Below are positions 34,701 to 47,560 of a stretch of 64,000 nt of DNA, in pieces. Origin of the DNA: Dipylidium caninum (Eukaryota; Platyhelminthes; Cestoda; Cyclophyllidea; Dipylidiidae). Below the pieces are notes generated by a model. It was not told the origin of the DNA. It searched no databases and was given only the letters and a program-made list of their open reading frames with translations. Location of the stretch: NCBI GenBank assembly GCA_017562135.1, contig QEYB01000550.1:62001-126000 (forward strand), in the 5' to 3' direction. The position numbers were made by a program, and so were the translations under genes. Within the stretch, counting starts at the first letter, position 1, and every line of letters starts with the position of its first letter.

Positions 34701-37700
34701 TAGATTTCTTTGCCTTTTGCCTAATGCTATTGCGTCAAAGCCCTATCTGGTAGTTCTGAACTCACAATTTCTCATGATTTGACTAATATCCTCATCTGTG
34801 TCATCAAAGATTGTCTGTTTGACACGATTCTAGGTGCAGCAAACCCGGACCTAGCTGTGGCTGAGGCAGAGGAGAAGGGTTAACCCACGTTAAATATGCC
34901 TCAATTCGAAAACCACCACCACCACCGCCAACACCATTTGGAAAGGCGTCCCATTCAACTCATTCCAGCAAACAAGCTGTCAGAGTAGTTAACTGTCTAG
35001 TTGTGAGAACTATTCTTCAAATGCCCCCAAGATAGTCCAATCAAGTGTTGTGGAAATTTGCGAATTTTTAGTTGTTTCGCCTTAAAAATTCCTTTTTCCT
35101 GTCTCAATTCATCTGCTATTCTGATCCGCATAAAAGTCATTATTACGTTTTCATCGCCTATCCTCCTCCCTCCATTCCTCCATCTAATCTCAGACGACCA
35201 GACGGCAGCTCCGACAAGTGAAACATTTTTTCCCCACTTCGTGCCAACGTGACCTGAGCAATGACAGCGTTGTTAGTCGAGAATCACATCAATCAATTTC
35301 CCAATGTGTCAACATTTTCAAATCGCCTCGGCACATATTTCAACTGCCGACCTCTAGGCATGTTAATTGCGTACGCGCTCCTACAAGTTTGTATGCAACT
35401 GAGTCTAGCATTCCTCACAATTCCGACCCCACTGTTTGCCATGGTCGACCTACTTGTCTGCATGTGCGCATCTCTGCTGTCGACTTCTCCACTTGCCTCA
35501 GCACAGAAGCCAATACTACTGCAGAACCAACTTAATGCGGAAGAAGTGGCGCGTGAGTTCATATCCCTCCATTTATTCCTAGTACCCAATAACACTTGAC
35601 TCCCTTTGTCAGTAAGGCGGTAAAAGTCATCGTCGGCGTTGTGGTTCGAGGAGGACACACTTCTCCCCGTGAAATGGACAGGCGGGCGAGGGCACGGAAG
35701 GGGACGAGAGCATGGAATGGGGAGTCGGCTTGTAGGCTGCATGCCGTATTTAAGCCTCTAGTTTCTTCCCTGACATTTGTCTTACCTGAACAGACGTAAA
35801 GGATAGACTCGATATCAATCCTCCTAGGTTAACTGACTGGCGTCGTTGTTCATTGTCCAATTATTGGTAGGACCGTGGTCGAACTGCGACACAAGCGGAC
35901 GAGGTGTGAAATGAACATATTTGCTTTACCTCCTTTATTGTCCCGGTCTTTACAGCAGCATCCGCAGAGTTGCAAGTCGGAACGGACAAGTGGTGGGATC
36001 TCATATTGGATGGTGTCGAAAAGAAAACGAAATTGGAAATGGAAGTGAAGGGATGGCCGGAAGAGGAGGTGGACTCAGACGTGAAAGCACAGGCGAAGAC
36101 GGGAGCGAAGAGTTGGACGTAGAGGAAGGAGGAGGACAAGTGGAGGAGAGGAACAGGTATATGAGGAATAAGCATGAAAGAAGCGTTGATGGAAGTAAAA
36201 TGTGAAATAGAAAACACAACTCAATATACCTAATAAAGGGAAACAGAAGCAAGGAGAAGACGAATTACGATTGAGAGCATTGCTATGGGAAGAGGATTTT
36301 AAGCAAGAGGACTGTGAGTCGGCTGAAGATGATATAGAGAAGGGCCTAGCCAAATGCATAACAATGTCAGCCCACACATTATCAATAGGCAAAACGGAGA
36401 TCTTGCGATGAGCAAATTCCCGCCATGCCTTGAATGTGTCGAAGAGGATCGCGATAGAAGAAGTGCCATGTAGATTGCTCTCTTTCCTGCACTTCATCTC
36501 AGCAGCCTCGTCATTTAGTAAATGTCACTAACCGAATGAAAACAAATATGTTTTTGTGATAAATACTATTAACAGGTTTTGGATGAAGCCGATGCCATCG
36601 CACCAGTAGCGCATGATCTCCACAACAACCATTGCAAATACAACAAAAACATCAGGCGATGATCAGCTTGGTGACCCCTAAACAGGAGACCCCAACGACG
36701 ACTACTACTACAACTCCAATAAGCAGCCTGACGCAAAACTCACACCTCAGATGTTGGCCTGCACACCACTGCATCAGTTGCCGCAGTAGGACCAAGCGCT
36801 CACCTACTGCAACAGACTGACGCAATTCTACTAGGGCTATGAGTGAGGGGACAGAGGGACACGAGTTCCTTGTCTTGATGCCCACTTGTCTGACTCAATT
36901 CGCCTTCCTTATCTTAATGGGCTTTGACAATTAATTGTTTTACGAAGGAGGGTATAATTTAGCGATGGTTGGCAGCAGAGATGGTGTGTTACCAAGGTTG
37001 TTAGCGGTAGGTGTTCATCTCAATGTATGTACCTGGGTTGGTAAAGTGAAAGCATACAATTCCATGCATGTTCACATGTTTGCTGAAAGTTTTATTCATT
37101 TGTCTGCGTAACATTGTTTGAGTTGCAAAGAGGTGATCCTGGACTATGAAGGATTTTGTAGGTGTAAGCAAGCATTTGTGCGTGAGTTGCGCCGAAGCTT
37201 GGTGACGTCCCTTTGTGTGTTACTCCACTGTTAAGCCAATCACATAGAAGACAGAGGGGTACGGGTGAAAGGGAGAGAAGAATGCATGGTGGATGGAAGA
37301 GGGTTCGGTTAGGTTTATAAAAGGATTCCCTAGTGTTGTGTATTGGACAAATAAAGAATCCTCGGCAGAAAAGGTATTTTTTTTAGTTAAGCAACCCGTA
37401 ATTGTACGATAAATTCTCACCTCTCAGTGTATATCTTGATAGCATCAAATGAGAAAAGAGGCGTCTATACAAAGGCCTGAGAGACAAATTCTGGTAGTGA
37501 ATCCTTATGGGTTCCGTCTCCTCGCCATCCTCGTCGATGATCAAGCCGATCGGTTCCTCCACGTTCCCTGATTTTGCTGCCGGTCCGGTCGTGGAGACAG
37601 GGGCCACGCCCATTTACGTCCTTCTTAGTGGAAAGACGAAAAGCTATGATCATTAATGATAAAATTACAAATGAATAATTAATTGAATGACTGATTCCCT

Positions 37701-37770
37701 ATCAGCGTAATTAAATTCCATCCCAGACGCGAAATAGAGAACTAAGTACATTTAGAATGAGGGAAAAAGG
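31721..37770. other. Intergenic sequence, no supported gene
   Basis: In 6 kb I find only short or overlapping frames. The 112-149 codon frames on both strands at 35.26-35.74 kb overlap and show no family pattern. An ATGCATAT palindromic run lies at about 32,507-32,526. A 76-codon minus-strand frame at 37,383-37,613 begins with a Ser/Thr/Gly stretch and an acidic IIDEDGEETEP segment that looks coding-like but is unassigned. Confidence 0.4.
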
Positions 37771-37774
37771 ATAA

Positions 37775-37885
37775 ATGCAACTTTTGTCTTTCAGAGTCCA
37801 ATGGGTCATGCGAGTACCATTGAGAGTCGCGATTCCCACCAAAACAGGAGACTCTGCGCCTCCCATCTCCACTATCCACCACATT
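37775..37885 (-). repeat. Repeat family R7, copy 1 (inverted)
   Basis: The minus strand reads ACTCTCAATGGTACTCGCATG, preceded by a TTTTGGTGGGAATC-like stretch. This matches 49,085-49,170 on the plus strand (ACTCTCAATGGCACTCGCATG). In one shared frame both give TLNGTRM(T/A)HW. Confidence 0.6.
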
Positions 37886-40049
37886 CTTACTTTCTTCCTA
37901 TCAAATATTTCAACTGCCTTTGTGATGTGTGCGTTAAGAAACAAGATGTAAGGCTAAATGAGTTTAATCGGAAAGGTAGAAATGGTTATGTAGGAAGGCG
38001 TAAGCGAGTATGCTGCTTAATTGGCGAGGTGGCGCGGTCACCGATGTAAGAAATTAGCTGAGTCGGTTGGCTACTTCTTCCCCCTTCTGTTCTTGGCCAT
38101 GCGTCCTCTCGGAGACTGCCTTCCTTGTCAATGTGAATATTCATTTTAGGAGAGAAAAGTCGGCCACTCCTTCGTCTACCGCATTGTCAGACTGTAAACG
38201 CTTATGCACGCAGCTATGACTATCTGGTAGCTCGAGCCCTCACCCTACGGCATTTCTTCAACCTACACTCATTTGAAACGGGCAGTTTCCACTGGCACGA
38301 AGGCTCTTTGTTCTACCGACTGGCATAATTGATAAGGGTCACTTCCGCCGCAGCCAGCAAGGCAACTGGTGTATTTTGAGCAGCGTAATGATTACCTACA
38401 TAAAGTGTTGTGAAGTTAATGACTTTTTTTTTTCATTTAAGTACTGTCTCAGTCCAAATGTCATTCTACGTCCTTTTTAAATGGGATAAGAGTTGTTTAG
38501 CCGCCGAAATTAGTTCTTGTTCGCCTCAATCTTAGACAGAAAACCTCCAAGATCCGTCAACTGCCTACGAAACACTAATTACCCCTTGAATCATGTCTTG
38601 AATGTAAAAGAATGTTGACAATTAAGTACTTGGTAAACTATGTGGGTCCTTCAGTCGGCACTGAGTGAAGTGACCTCCATGTCTTCCTAAACCTTCTTTC
38701 CTAGGCTGTCAAACTGGAGATTGTTGGAGGCCAGGGAAAGGCCTGAAGCAGCCATGTGGACGTCTTCTCTGAAAGCCTTTCCTACTCGGCAATGGAAACT
38801 CAGTGAAGGCTGATTTGGATTGCCGGGCTGGTAGAATTGGTCGGGTCCCCGAAGGCCCCGAGTTTGACCACCCTCGGAGAATTGGTCATTCATCTGGTCT
38901 GAAGACATGGCCGCCTCATCCCCTCTCGAAGTTACATCCGTGGAGTGATGTTACGCCGCACAGTGGATGAGACAAGACGAAGCGTACTGAGGAGTCTGCA
39001 GTCGAATGGAATTCACTTCTGAGGTGGCAGTGATTACGAAGCTGTCATGACCGAATAGCCTCAGAAAAGAGCCTATTAGATGGGAAGAGGGGTGTCGACT
39101 ATGCGCATCGTCCAGACGATAAGGGGATTTTTTCCTCCACCTCACCCTTGAGCGAGGGAGGAGGGGATGGAGCCGACGTCTCCCGACTATCCTCGAGGTG
39201 ACGGACGTCAGAAGGCAGACCTTCGCGACTTCGCCCTGTCCTTCACGTTCACGGGGAAAAATTGAAATTGGATATCTCAGTTTCCACAGAAAAACAATAG
39301 TGCTCACGTTTGCATTACAACCAGACAAGGTTCAAACATGTTACACCAAAATCAGAGACTCGGCGGTGCACTCACATTGCGACGATTTTAACCGCAATAT
39401 GACTGAGAATGTCAGGCATACGGGGGTGTGGTCGGCCAGTTTTGCCACATTCAGAGCTGTTATATCTATCAAGACATCGTTAAGGAAATACTGGTTCGGT
39501 CAAATGCCTTGAGTGAGGACGCAGGTGGCCGACGGAAACTTTCAAATGTGATCGTCCACGAAATGCGTACGTATTCCAGTCTTAAAAGAGAATTCCAACT
39601 TCTTCGGACTTATCCCACATTCCATCCACTTATACAGTCCCGGAGATGTTTCGAGTAGATGATCGTGGTTCTACAACTTTTATTTGCCACGGCATTGTGC
39701 GCATCTACATGCACTGCGCATGCTCCTCTTATCAAAAGTGCAGGTCCTCTTTCGGAGATGCGTGACCGAGGAGATCCGTAAAATGACGAGACGAAGGCGG
39801 AGGCGGAGGAGGAAGAGAGTTAGGAGTAGAAAGGTAGAGAACTTCGATGCTTATACTAGGCCGCCAGCTCCACTTGTGCCTCTGCTTGCGCCGCCGTCCC
39901 CTTCTCCGTCTCGTCAGTTACTCGAGGAACGCTGACGCTTCTCTAACAGCGACTCACGGCAAACTGCATCAGAAAGATATACCCATTGTGTGCGTGCAGG
40001 CGCACGTAAACACTGGCTGAGTGATGTTAGGACCGAGAAATGCTGAGCG
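37886..40049. other. Intergenic sequence, no supported gene
   Basis: Short frames only. A purine-rich GGCGGAGGCGGAGGA tract lies at about 39,795-39,818. The minus-strand frame at 38,687-38,908 has no recognisable domain. Confidence 0.45.
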
Positions 40050-40355
40050 TGAATCTAGAAAACCTATTTTCAACGCGCGTTCCGAGGGGCGAAAACGAGA
40101 GTGCGAAGACGAGACCGCTGCTGTAAAGCCGAGTAAATGGTGCAGGCGGTGCATGTAACCCGGTCACACAACAACATTAAAGGCTGAATTTGTGGTGGCA
40201 TTCCCTGGTTTGTCAAACACGTCAAACAGAATAAAACTATGGAAGCATTCGAGTCAATCGAACAGTATTTTACGCATTCATCCATAGAGTGGTCTGAAAA
40301 AGGGGTAGAATGAAGAGTTAGGCATTAGTGAGTCTAAATTATCTCTCAACGCCAC
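40050..40355 (+). repeat. Direct repeat family R5, copy 2
   Basis: This is the partner of 22,690-23,010 about 17 kb away. It has ATTTTCAACGCG, GGCGGTGCATG (40,145), CGTCAAACAGAATAAAACTA and AAAAAGGGGTAGAATGA in the same order. Confidence 0.7.
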
Positions 40356-41289
40356 TTGGAGAAAGCTGAAGTGTAGCATCTCAGGGTGTCACGAAGGAAC
40401 AAACGTCAGAGATCACAGATCACCTGTGGCAATTTCACGCCTCTACGGCCGACATAAGGGTGATCAAAGGCTATGACAGACTAAGACAAAAGGCTTCTCC
40501 AACTCGGATTATTGTTTGTGGCCTGTCGTGGCGATAATTTGAGAGACTGACAGTTGGTTGAAAGGCGGTCTGGCAAAAGTGGGAAACTGGGTCGGATTGC
40601 AATGCGATTGACCGGTTTAGAGTAATGAAAATGGAGTCATTTTTCGATTTGAATTTGCAACAGATGAGAAAGCATACAACCTATGTTGTCACCTTTGAGA
40701 AATTCGGTTGTCAGATGCCCCATATTACCCCAATCGCACTTGCTGCGAGGCCCATTTCAATTTTTCATGCTTGGGCTAGAAAGTCGTCATTTATTTCACG
40801 TGATAAGTAAATGTTTCAAAGTTTGACAACTACATGGTGTTTGTTCCGCGGTGGTGAACGCGGAGAATAGGCTTTAAATAAACTCCCTCGAGCGATCGTT
40901 TACTTAGCTAATTTAAGCAACGCGTGTTTGGACCATAGTTAACCTTGACAGGCGCCCCTGAGAAGAGAGAACTCGCGTCTGCAACACCTCCCTGCATCGT
41001 AACTGACCAAAATTAATATTGGCCAATTTGACTAGGCAGTCTGACTGCAAAGATCATTTGATTGCACCGAGGAAGAGGAACTTCAAAGCACGAGGGGAAA
41101 AATTGAGCCCGTGGCAACGCTGACGAGGGCTGCTGCGCCCAATAATTCCTGCGGTCACTGCGGTACCCGTCAACCAGCTTCTCCTCTGCACGTTATCTAC
41201 TCCAACGTCAACTAACTAGTGCGAATCAACAGACTCTTAAGATTCACATCAGACTGACCATCTCGCAAACTGTCGCCGGGAGGAAACTA
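40356..41289. other. Intergenic sequence, no gene seen
   Basis: No supported gene, repeat partner or RNA was found. Confidence 0.5.
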
Positions 41290-42020
41290 TGGTTCTTGCA
41301 TTTTGTGGACCCTGTCTTCACCATCGTGCGTTACATTTCCTTACCCATACATGCCCATTCCTATCTTTTCTCCTGCCTTCTTTCCTCGACATGCCATCTG
41401 CAGCATCCGCTGACGCTTGCGACCTGATCGCCATTCGTCACCTTGCTATAGACTGAAATCCAATCACCTACGTCTGCCTCACCTCGTGCTCGCTTACTTC
41501 TCCCTTGAGCTGGAGATCATCATCCTCCTTCAGTCTTACGGCCACTTACAACATCAACTATCGGCGAGGGGGCACTCCCTACATACTACCGTCGTCAAGC
41601 TGCCCGATTTGTCATCTATTTTCTCAATCAGCCACAGATCGCTCATCGCTCGGTGGCAGAAATGGAAGCGAGCGTTGGGATGGCCCAGTGGGTTGCAGCC
41701 ACCGTGGCATTAGCGTTGAATGCTCTGGTGAAGAGGGCGCTGGACAAAGTGGACCGCGTACAGCATCAAAAAGTTGTAAACCTACACTCGTGTAGTGGTT
41801 TCCACGTCTGTGAGCCCGAATTGAACGAAGTTAAAAGAGGTCTGTGCTTGTTTAACCGCATTCCCAACAAAAGGCTGCACAGCCAAAAATTGCCCCTGCA
41901 CAGGCAAAAGAAACGTGGAATGCTTTTGCCAGGGTTCACGCAGAATGAGATGCACAATCCCATTCGGCATTGCCTGAGGCCTTCAAGTCCGCCAGCACCA
42001 AGACATGTCTGCCTCTTGCA
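41290..42020 (+). repeat. Inverted repeat family R1, copy 1
   Basis: This block of about 730 bp aligns in reverse with 44,090-44,885. Landmarks in order are ACCCTGTCTTCACC, ATCCGCTGACGCTTGC, CGCCATTCGTCAC, ACGTCTGCCTCACCTCGTG, TGAGCTGGAGATCATC, GATCGCTCATCGCTCGGTGG and GAATGAGATGCACAATCCC. A 166-codon plus-strand frame (41,653-42,150) overlaps its second half but is not preserved in the other copy, so I do not call it a gene. Confidence 0.8.
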
Positions 42021-44089
42021 CTCAGTGTTCGGGACCAGAGGCCTACCAACACGATGTCAGCGTTATTGGCATCACTTTCATCCATCTATTCTCCATTTGC
42101 CTCTGGCATGTGCTCTAACATCACATTCTCGATGTGGTGCACACGACTAGCGGCAGTCGTCTCAATGAGAGTTCCCCCCGATATGAGCGACAGCACTGAA
42201 AAGATGTGGTGGTGACTGATTCGGCGTTACAGATCGGAAATGCGACATGTGGCGAGGGAAGTTGTTCGACGAAAAACGAACTGATGTTCTTGACCAAGGG
42301 AGTTGCACAATAAGTTAAGAACTTTAAACTCACGAGTTTCACAAATGGTTTTGCATTCTATCCCAGAGTGTAATTGCTGCGCAATTCCCGCCAGCATGAA
42401 ATTGTATACAGGCCCCATAGAAGGTTGCGGGAAGCAGGACGTAAAGCTCACTCACATTTGCAGCTTCACCGACACAGAATGCGTCTATCGTCACTGATCT
42501 CCTTGGAAGCAAATACTGCTACTCCACTCTATGGAGGCGAAGCGGAGCAGAAGTTGTCAGAAGAGAGGGAATGTTGACGTGGTGATTTCAGCTGGAAAGT
42601 ATCGCAACTGCAGAAGAATCAGTTATGCTTTGCAAATGACTTCATTGTCCTTTACCTCGTCCCTTTTCCGCAGCAGCGTGTGCTTGCAGGTGAATACGAG
42701 GAGTAAGGAAACACCGAGACCAAAGCTCGTCTCGTCTGGACGACATTCTTACGCTAAATAATCACTTCACTCTCTCCCGACTTCGGACCCTGCGCATTTA
42801 TGCTCTGAATGAGGGGCGAGAACGGCGAGTGGCGTGGTGGACTGTGGAAAGGAGTCAAAGAGCATTGGTGGGATGGAGGTAAGAGAGAGGGAAGGCGGTC
42901 GGTGAGCTGGGGAGGCGGTTTCTCTGTGGATAATCTACCAAATGGACATGCACACCGATAGTCCTGTGGCATTTGAACTCAAAGTCCCAATGCCAAAATT
43001 CATTTTGTTTAAAGTCTTTCACATAAACACCGATTCTTGTGGCATCGAATCACCGGTCTACCTGACACAGTGACTCACTTTATCACTCTGCAAGTACCCT
43101 CTTCATCCCTCGCACCTTTCCTTATGACCTACTCGTCTCCACTCTGTTGACGATGGAGTCTTGGATGAGAGTAAGCCTCCTTGCAGGTTTGCACGCCAAT
43201 AGCAAAGACCAGTCACTGTCCTCGGGCTGATGTCCCCAACCCTTGAACTCCACTTTTCACTAACCACTGACCCCCCAACCTTTGCCCCATTTGGCCTGAG
43301 AGGAGATGATGATCGGAAGTCGTATTTGCGAATGAAAAGCGGGAAGTGGGTTGGAGACCAAAGCGGCATTATTGTGCAGAAAGCGATTTTGCATGTGTCG
43401 AAGGCGCCCACTGGGATGAGCATTGGACGCCCGTTTGCGACAATGAATCACGTTGTCATCCAAATCTACCTTTTTCATTCCTCACACCTCCGCTTGTCAG
43501 CTCCTCTTCACTCACCTTTTGTCATTACTTTTTTCTCAAGACGAGCCCCTCAATCATCGCTCGCACGATATCCTTTTGTGCACAAACTTGGTACGATAGT
43601 ATTCGCAAAGTGGGCCCTCACTCCTCTGCCAAAAGCTTTCTTCTTATTTTTCTACTTCAATGAGCGAATCCAAGAGCATTTACAGGTGTCGAAATTACTG
43701 ACAACTGCTTCCTTCAACTGATCCAAAAGTGAGCTGGTATGCTAGCCGAAGAACGCGATGTGAAGGGAAAATTGGCACAGACAATGATGAATGTCTTAGT
43801 CAAGGCTGAATTTGGGAAATTTGAGTGGAGTTAGTTGGGCACTAAGGTGCAGAAAGCTATTTTCCGTGCGTGGAAGTCATCGATTGATGTGAGCATTGGA
43901 CATCTCTGGCGGTCGGGAGAGAAAGGGGAATGAGGAGAAACTGGCAATTTGCCGGGTTCTTTCTCCGCTCATCTGTAACTCCGTCTGTTCACGTTGGAGA
44001 GACGTCTCGACCAGCATGAGAAATGTGCTTCTTTAGTGCATTTAAAGTCAAATAAAGAATGGATGGATAAAACTTTTGTTGTGGGATAC
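42021..44089. other. Spacer between the R1 inverted copies
   Basis: This spacer is 2.1 kb. It contains a short imperfect direct repeat: GCAGAAAGCGATTTTGCATG at about 43,376 and GCAGAAAGCTATTTTCCGTG at about 43,850, each followed by GTGAGCATTGGA-like sequence. Open frames of up to 163 codons (43,230-43,721) overlap frames on the other strand, and I recognise no protein in them. Confidence 0.45.
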
Positions 44090-44885
44090 GCAGACAAAGT
44101 GCATGTGCGCCGAGTGCTGGAGGCAGACGTGTCTTAGTGCTAGCGACTAGGGGGTTTCAAGTGATGCGAATGGAATTGTGCACCTCATTCCCTGTGATTC
44201 TTCTTCAGAGCACCTCACTTTGTTGGATACGAAGGTTTGTTCACTGGCAATCTGTGGCAGTGAAGAACAACACGAAGAATTCTGAGAATAGGTGTAACCT
44301 TGAGTTGGGTGGTTAGATAGGCATGGGCCGCTATCATCTTCGTTCAATTCGAGCTCATCAACGGGGAAATCACAGGGGTTGCAAATCTCCGGTCCTGGAC
44401 GCTGTCTAATTTGTCCTGCGTGTCCTCTTTACTAGGGCATTCGACCACACAGTGGAAGTCACACACGCATACACTCTTGAGGCCACAACCACTGGTCCCT
44501 CCCACCGTTCGCCTCCATTTCTGCTACCGAGTGGTGAGCGGTCTACGAGGTTGGATCAGAAAATAGACATCAACAACCTGATGTGACATCCGGGCGTATG
44601 AGAAATTGGACTTCATCAAAGATGAGAATCTCCAACTCAAGAGAGAAGTAAGTAAACACGAGGTGATGCAGACGTGGTCGATTGTATTTCAGCTCATTGG
44701 AATGTGACGAATGGCGACCGGTGGCAATGATCAGCGGATTCGGCAGATGATGCGTTGTGTAAAGGAGAGCAGAGGAAAGAGAGAGATAGGGGTGTATGGG
44801 GGAGGCCAAGTAATGCACAGTTGCCAAAACGAGGTGGTAGTGACAATTCGGGTGAGGGTCATTCTGGTGCAAATCCGAAGATTCC
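44090..44885 (-). repeat. Inverted repeat family R1, copy 2
   Basis: This is the reverse-orientation partner of 41,290-42,020. On the minus strand it reads CGCCATTCGTCACATTCC, ACGTCTGCATCACCTCGTG, TGAGTTGGAGATTCTCATC, GACCGCTCACCACTCGGTAG and GAATGAGGTGCACAATTCC. Confidence 0.8.
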
Positions 44886-46189
44886 TTTGGTTTTCATTGG
44901 TTACCTGATGTTAGAGTAAATAATATGCTGAAGTGAGAGTGGGTTGATGATCACCACATTCACCATCGGGATTAGTGGGCGCAACTTTGCCCAGCCATTC
45001 GCCCATTAGCCCAAATCAGCGGTGCCTCGTGCTCTCTTGCCTCTCTCTTGATTTTGTGACCTTCTTCCTCGACGCAATCGAACGCTCATATCAGTTGGAC
45101 CGCTTAGGTAAGTTTGCCAATATGACTTTTGGCCGGTTAAAACGCTTGCAGCAGTTGCAGACAGGCAACGAGAGGCCAAGGAATGGGTTTAAACAGATGC
45201 CACATACCATGTGAGGCGTAATTTCACTTCACCCAACATGCGCTTTACGACTCTGGCTAGGCACTTGTGTATGCTGACGACGCAATTATTTCATTGCTAG
45301 GGAATCTAAATCTCGTCTTCTGACAGAGCGACCTAAATAACTGGCGACGTCATGAAGGCGTAGCTGATGTGTTACCGTGTCGAAAGTTGGGGTCACTGGT
45401 TCAGGAGGACTGTTAGAGTGAAGGGAAGTGGGTTCTGCCTCTTGTGAAGCTGACACTTCGGGCAGTAACACTTGAGCTTACTCTCCGGCGGAGTAAACAA
45501 TTGCTGGGTTGAAGGAAGCCAAAATTCTGTACGAAGTTTGAAAACTTCGGCATACCAACACATGTGAAACAGTGTTGGCAGAGAGAACACAATACACTCA
45601 ATTGAAGTATAAGTAGAAGACGGGATTCTGCTACATTCTCGATACAATGCGCCTATCACAGTAGCCTCTCTTGTCGTGGCTACCAAGTTGCTTTCATATA
45701 GACTTGGAAGACTGCGGCGTGCATAGAACTCGTGATCCATATGCGCGGGTAAATCATATTTATTTTGAGGAGCAGAAGTCGTTTGGCATGGGGTTTTGAG
45801 CTTTAGAAACGCGGCGAAAAGCTCGCACTCTCATCTCAAAGCGTTGATGCATTGCGAGATAATCCAAAACCTCTCACGCTCGACGTACAGGCGCGATCGC
45901 CTGCTCGAGAGGGCTTCCGTTCTCTTTCCCTTCTCTTCTCAATGCTCAACTTTTACGCTCAGAGGAGAAACAAGGGGACTTCGGCTTGAAGCCCTTGCTG
46001 TTGTGGTCGCATTTTGGGACTGTGGAGGACGATGCTCTATCTCGGTTTTCGCAGTCACCCATTGACGCTTGTCAAACTGTGTTTTAGATGATCCACTGAC
46101 AGACTGAACTGCGCCTCAGGCCCTAGAAAGCCCTCACTTCTGTGTACTATCTCAACCAACCGCTACTTTCCTCACTCCAATGCCCTAAA
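44886..46189. other. Intergenic sequence, no supported gene
   Basis: A minus-strand frame of 115 codons (45,393-45,740) ends in a Cys-containing stretch (LKCYCPKCQLHKRQ) and has a coding-like mix of residues, but no start context, splice site or family could be recognised. The rest shows nothing. Confidence 0.35.
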
Positions 46190-46685
46190 GCGTCAACGAT
46201 TCGGGAGATTTCTCCCGCTCCCCCCACCACTCCCTAAACCATACTCGTTCAAGACCGTTTTGCCCCGATTTCCTAACTCCGTGCCCATTCCCTATTCTTC
46301 TTCTCTGACTTGTGAATCTCAGGGTAGGCAAACAGAAGGCGAAGGGGAGAACAAATGCTTGCAATTAGGGTGGAGGGACGAAGGAATTGGGAAATTAACA
46401 CTCTAAAGAGCTACGTCACCTGCAATGGAATTTAATGGAATTGTTTGTCTTCGTTTTCTCATTTCCTTCTTCTCTTTCTTCGTGTCCGTCTGCGTCACCC
46501 AACCGCTCCTCTCTCGCACGTATTTGTTCGGCAAGCCACAACAAAACAAGTGTACGAGGACTTGCACCTCCCCAATGCAGGCAAAACGGGGCGATGAGTC
46601 ACGAGGAGAGAAATTTTACTTTCGCCGTCGCTCACTTTGCCAGGAGCGGTTTCTCTATTATCGGCACAATCACGGTATCATGATA
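46190..46685 (+). repeat. Dispersed repeat family R3, copy 4
   Basis: This copy has the same order as copy 1: CAAGACCGTTTTGCC, CCCATTCCCTATTC, ACAAATGCTTGCAATTAGGG (46,351), CTCTCTCGCACGTATTTG, GGCAAGCCACAACA, CAATGCAGGCAAAACGG and CGCTCACTTTGCCAGG. Confidence 0.75.
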
Positions 46686-47429
46686 TCACAGCACTCCCCA
46701 TATAGAGCACTAAGCGGCTAAGTCAAGCGGTTGTTGCAGTGTAGGCCAAAACCTGAGGTGCGAATTGTGCGCTGGACTGAAAGCCCTATCAAAGTGTGAG
46801 GTCGTAGCAGTTGTCGCTCACTGCTTGCTCTTCGGACAATTTGTGGAGCCTCCAGCAAGACCGTCATAAGTTGTTGATTTTGTTCAGGCTGTGGTTGTTT
46901 TTGTTACGGCTGTTGTGATTTTATGACTCCGCCTTCTTGCTCATGAACAAGCTGAAGAGTAATAACATACACTCCTATACCAACAGGCAGGAGGGAGGGA
47001 GGGTCCAAGTGTGAAACGTGATGTCATCTCATGGCAACTGGCTGCTTGGAGTAGAAAGCTTAGTAGCCCAGAGAGGCCTATCGCACAGATTCAATTGCAT
47101 TGGAATGGTTCGGGTGTCGGAAGCAGGTTCGTGCCCTGCACATTCGAGATGTGCAGCGGTGAGAAGACTGTGAGTACCTTCCTCTGCCTTTTTGCTTTCA
47201 ACATCTTCTTGCTGCCACATACCCTGTCCTTCAAACTCAATGCGTAGTGCTCTGAATGGACCACGCTCACTGTGACGGAGCATCTACTCCGCGGTAAGAA
47301 GCATCGTCACATCATAATCTGTGTCAATTGGCCTGGCGTTTCAGGAGGATCAGGCTCTGTGTCAGAACCGAGGGGCGTACACGGATTAAGGGGGAAGGAG
47401 GGGGAGGCAGAACAAGTAAGAGGAAGTGA

Positions 47430-47560
47430 GAATTCTAAGCAAAACGAGGCTTCTGACCCATGTTGCTGTGGCTTACCTAGCAAAGTCATGTGGGGGAGTT
47501 CCGGCCGATGTAGAAGGAAGCAGAGTGGAAGAGAGCGGAAATGAAGAAAACGAAGGATAA
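47430..47560 (-). repeat. Dispersed repeat family R3, copy 5 (partial, inverted)
   Basis: The minus strand reads GGTAAGCCACAGCAACATGG preceded by a CTCCCCCACATGACTTTG segment. This corresponds to GGCAAGCCACAACA and its flank in copy 4. It faces copy 4 across about 750 bp. The match is weaker than for the other copies. Confidence 0.45.

Noticed and set aside
41653..42150. 166-codon frame inside R1 copy 1
   Set aside because: The inverted R1 copy carries stops and indels at the same place, so the frame is not conserved with the repeat.
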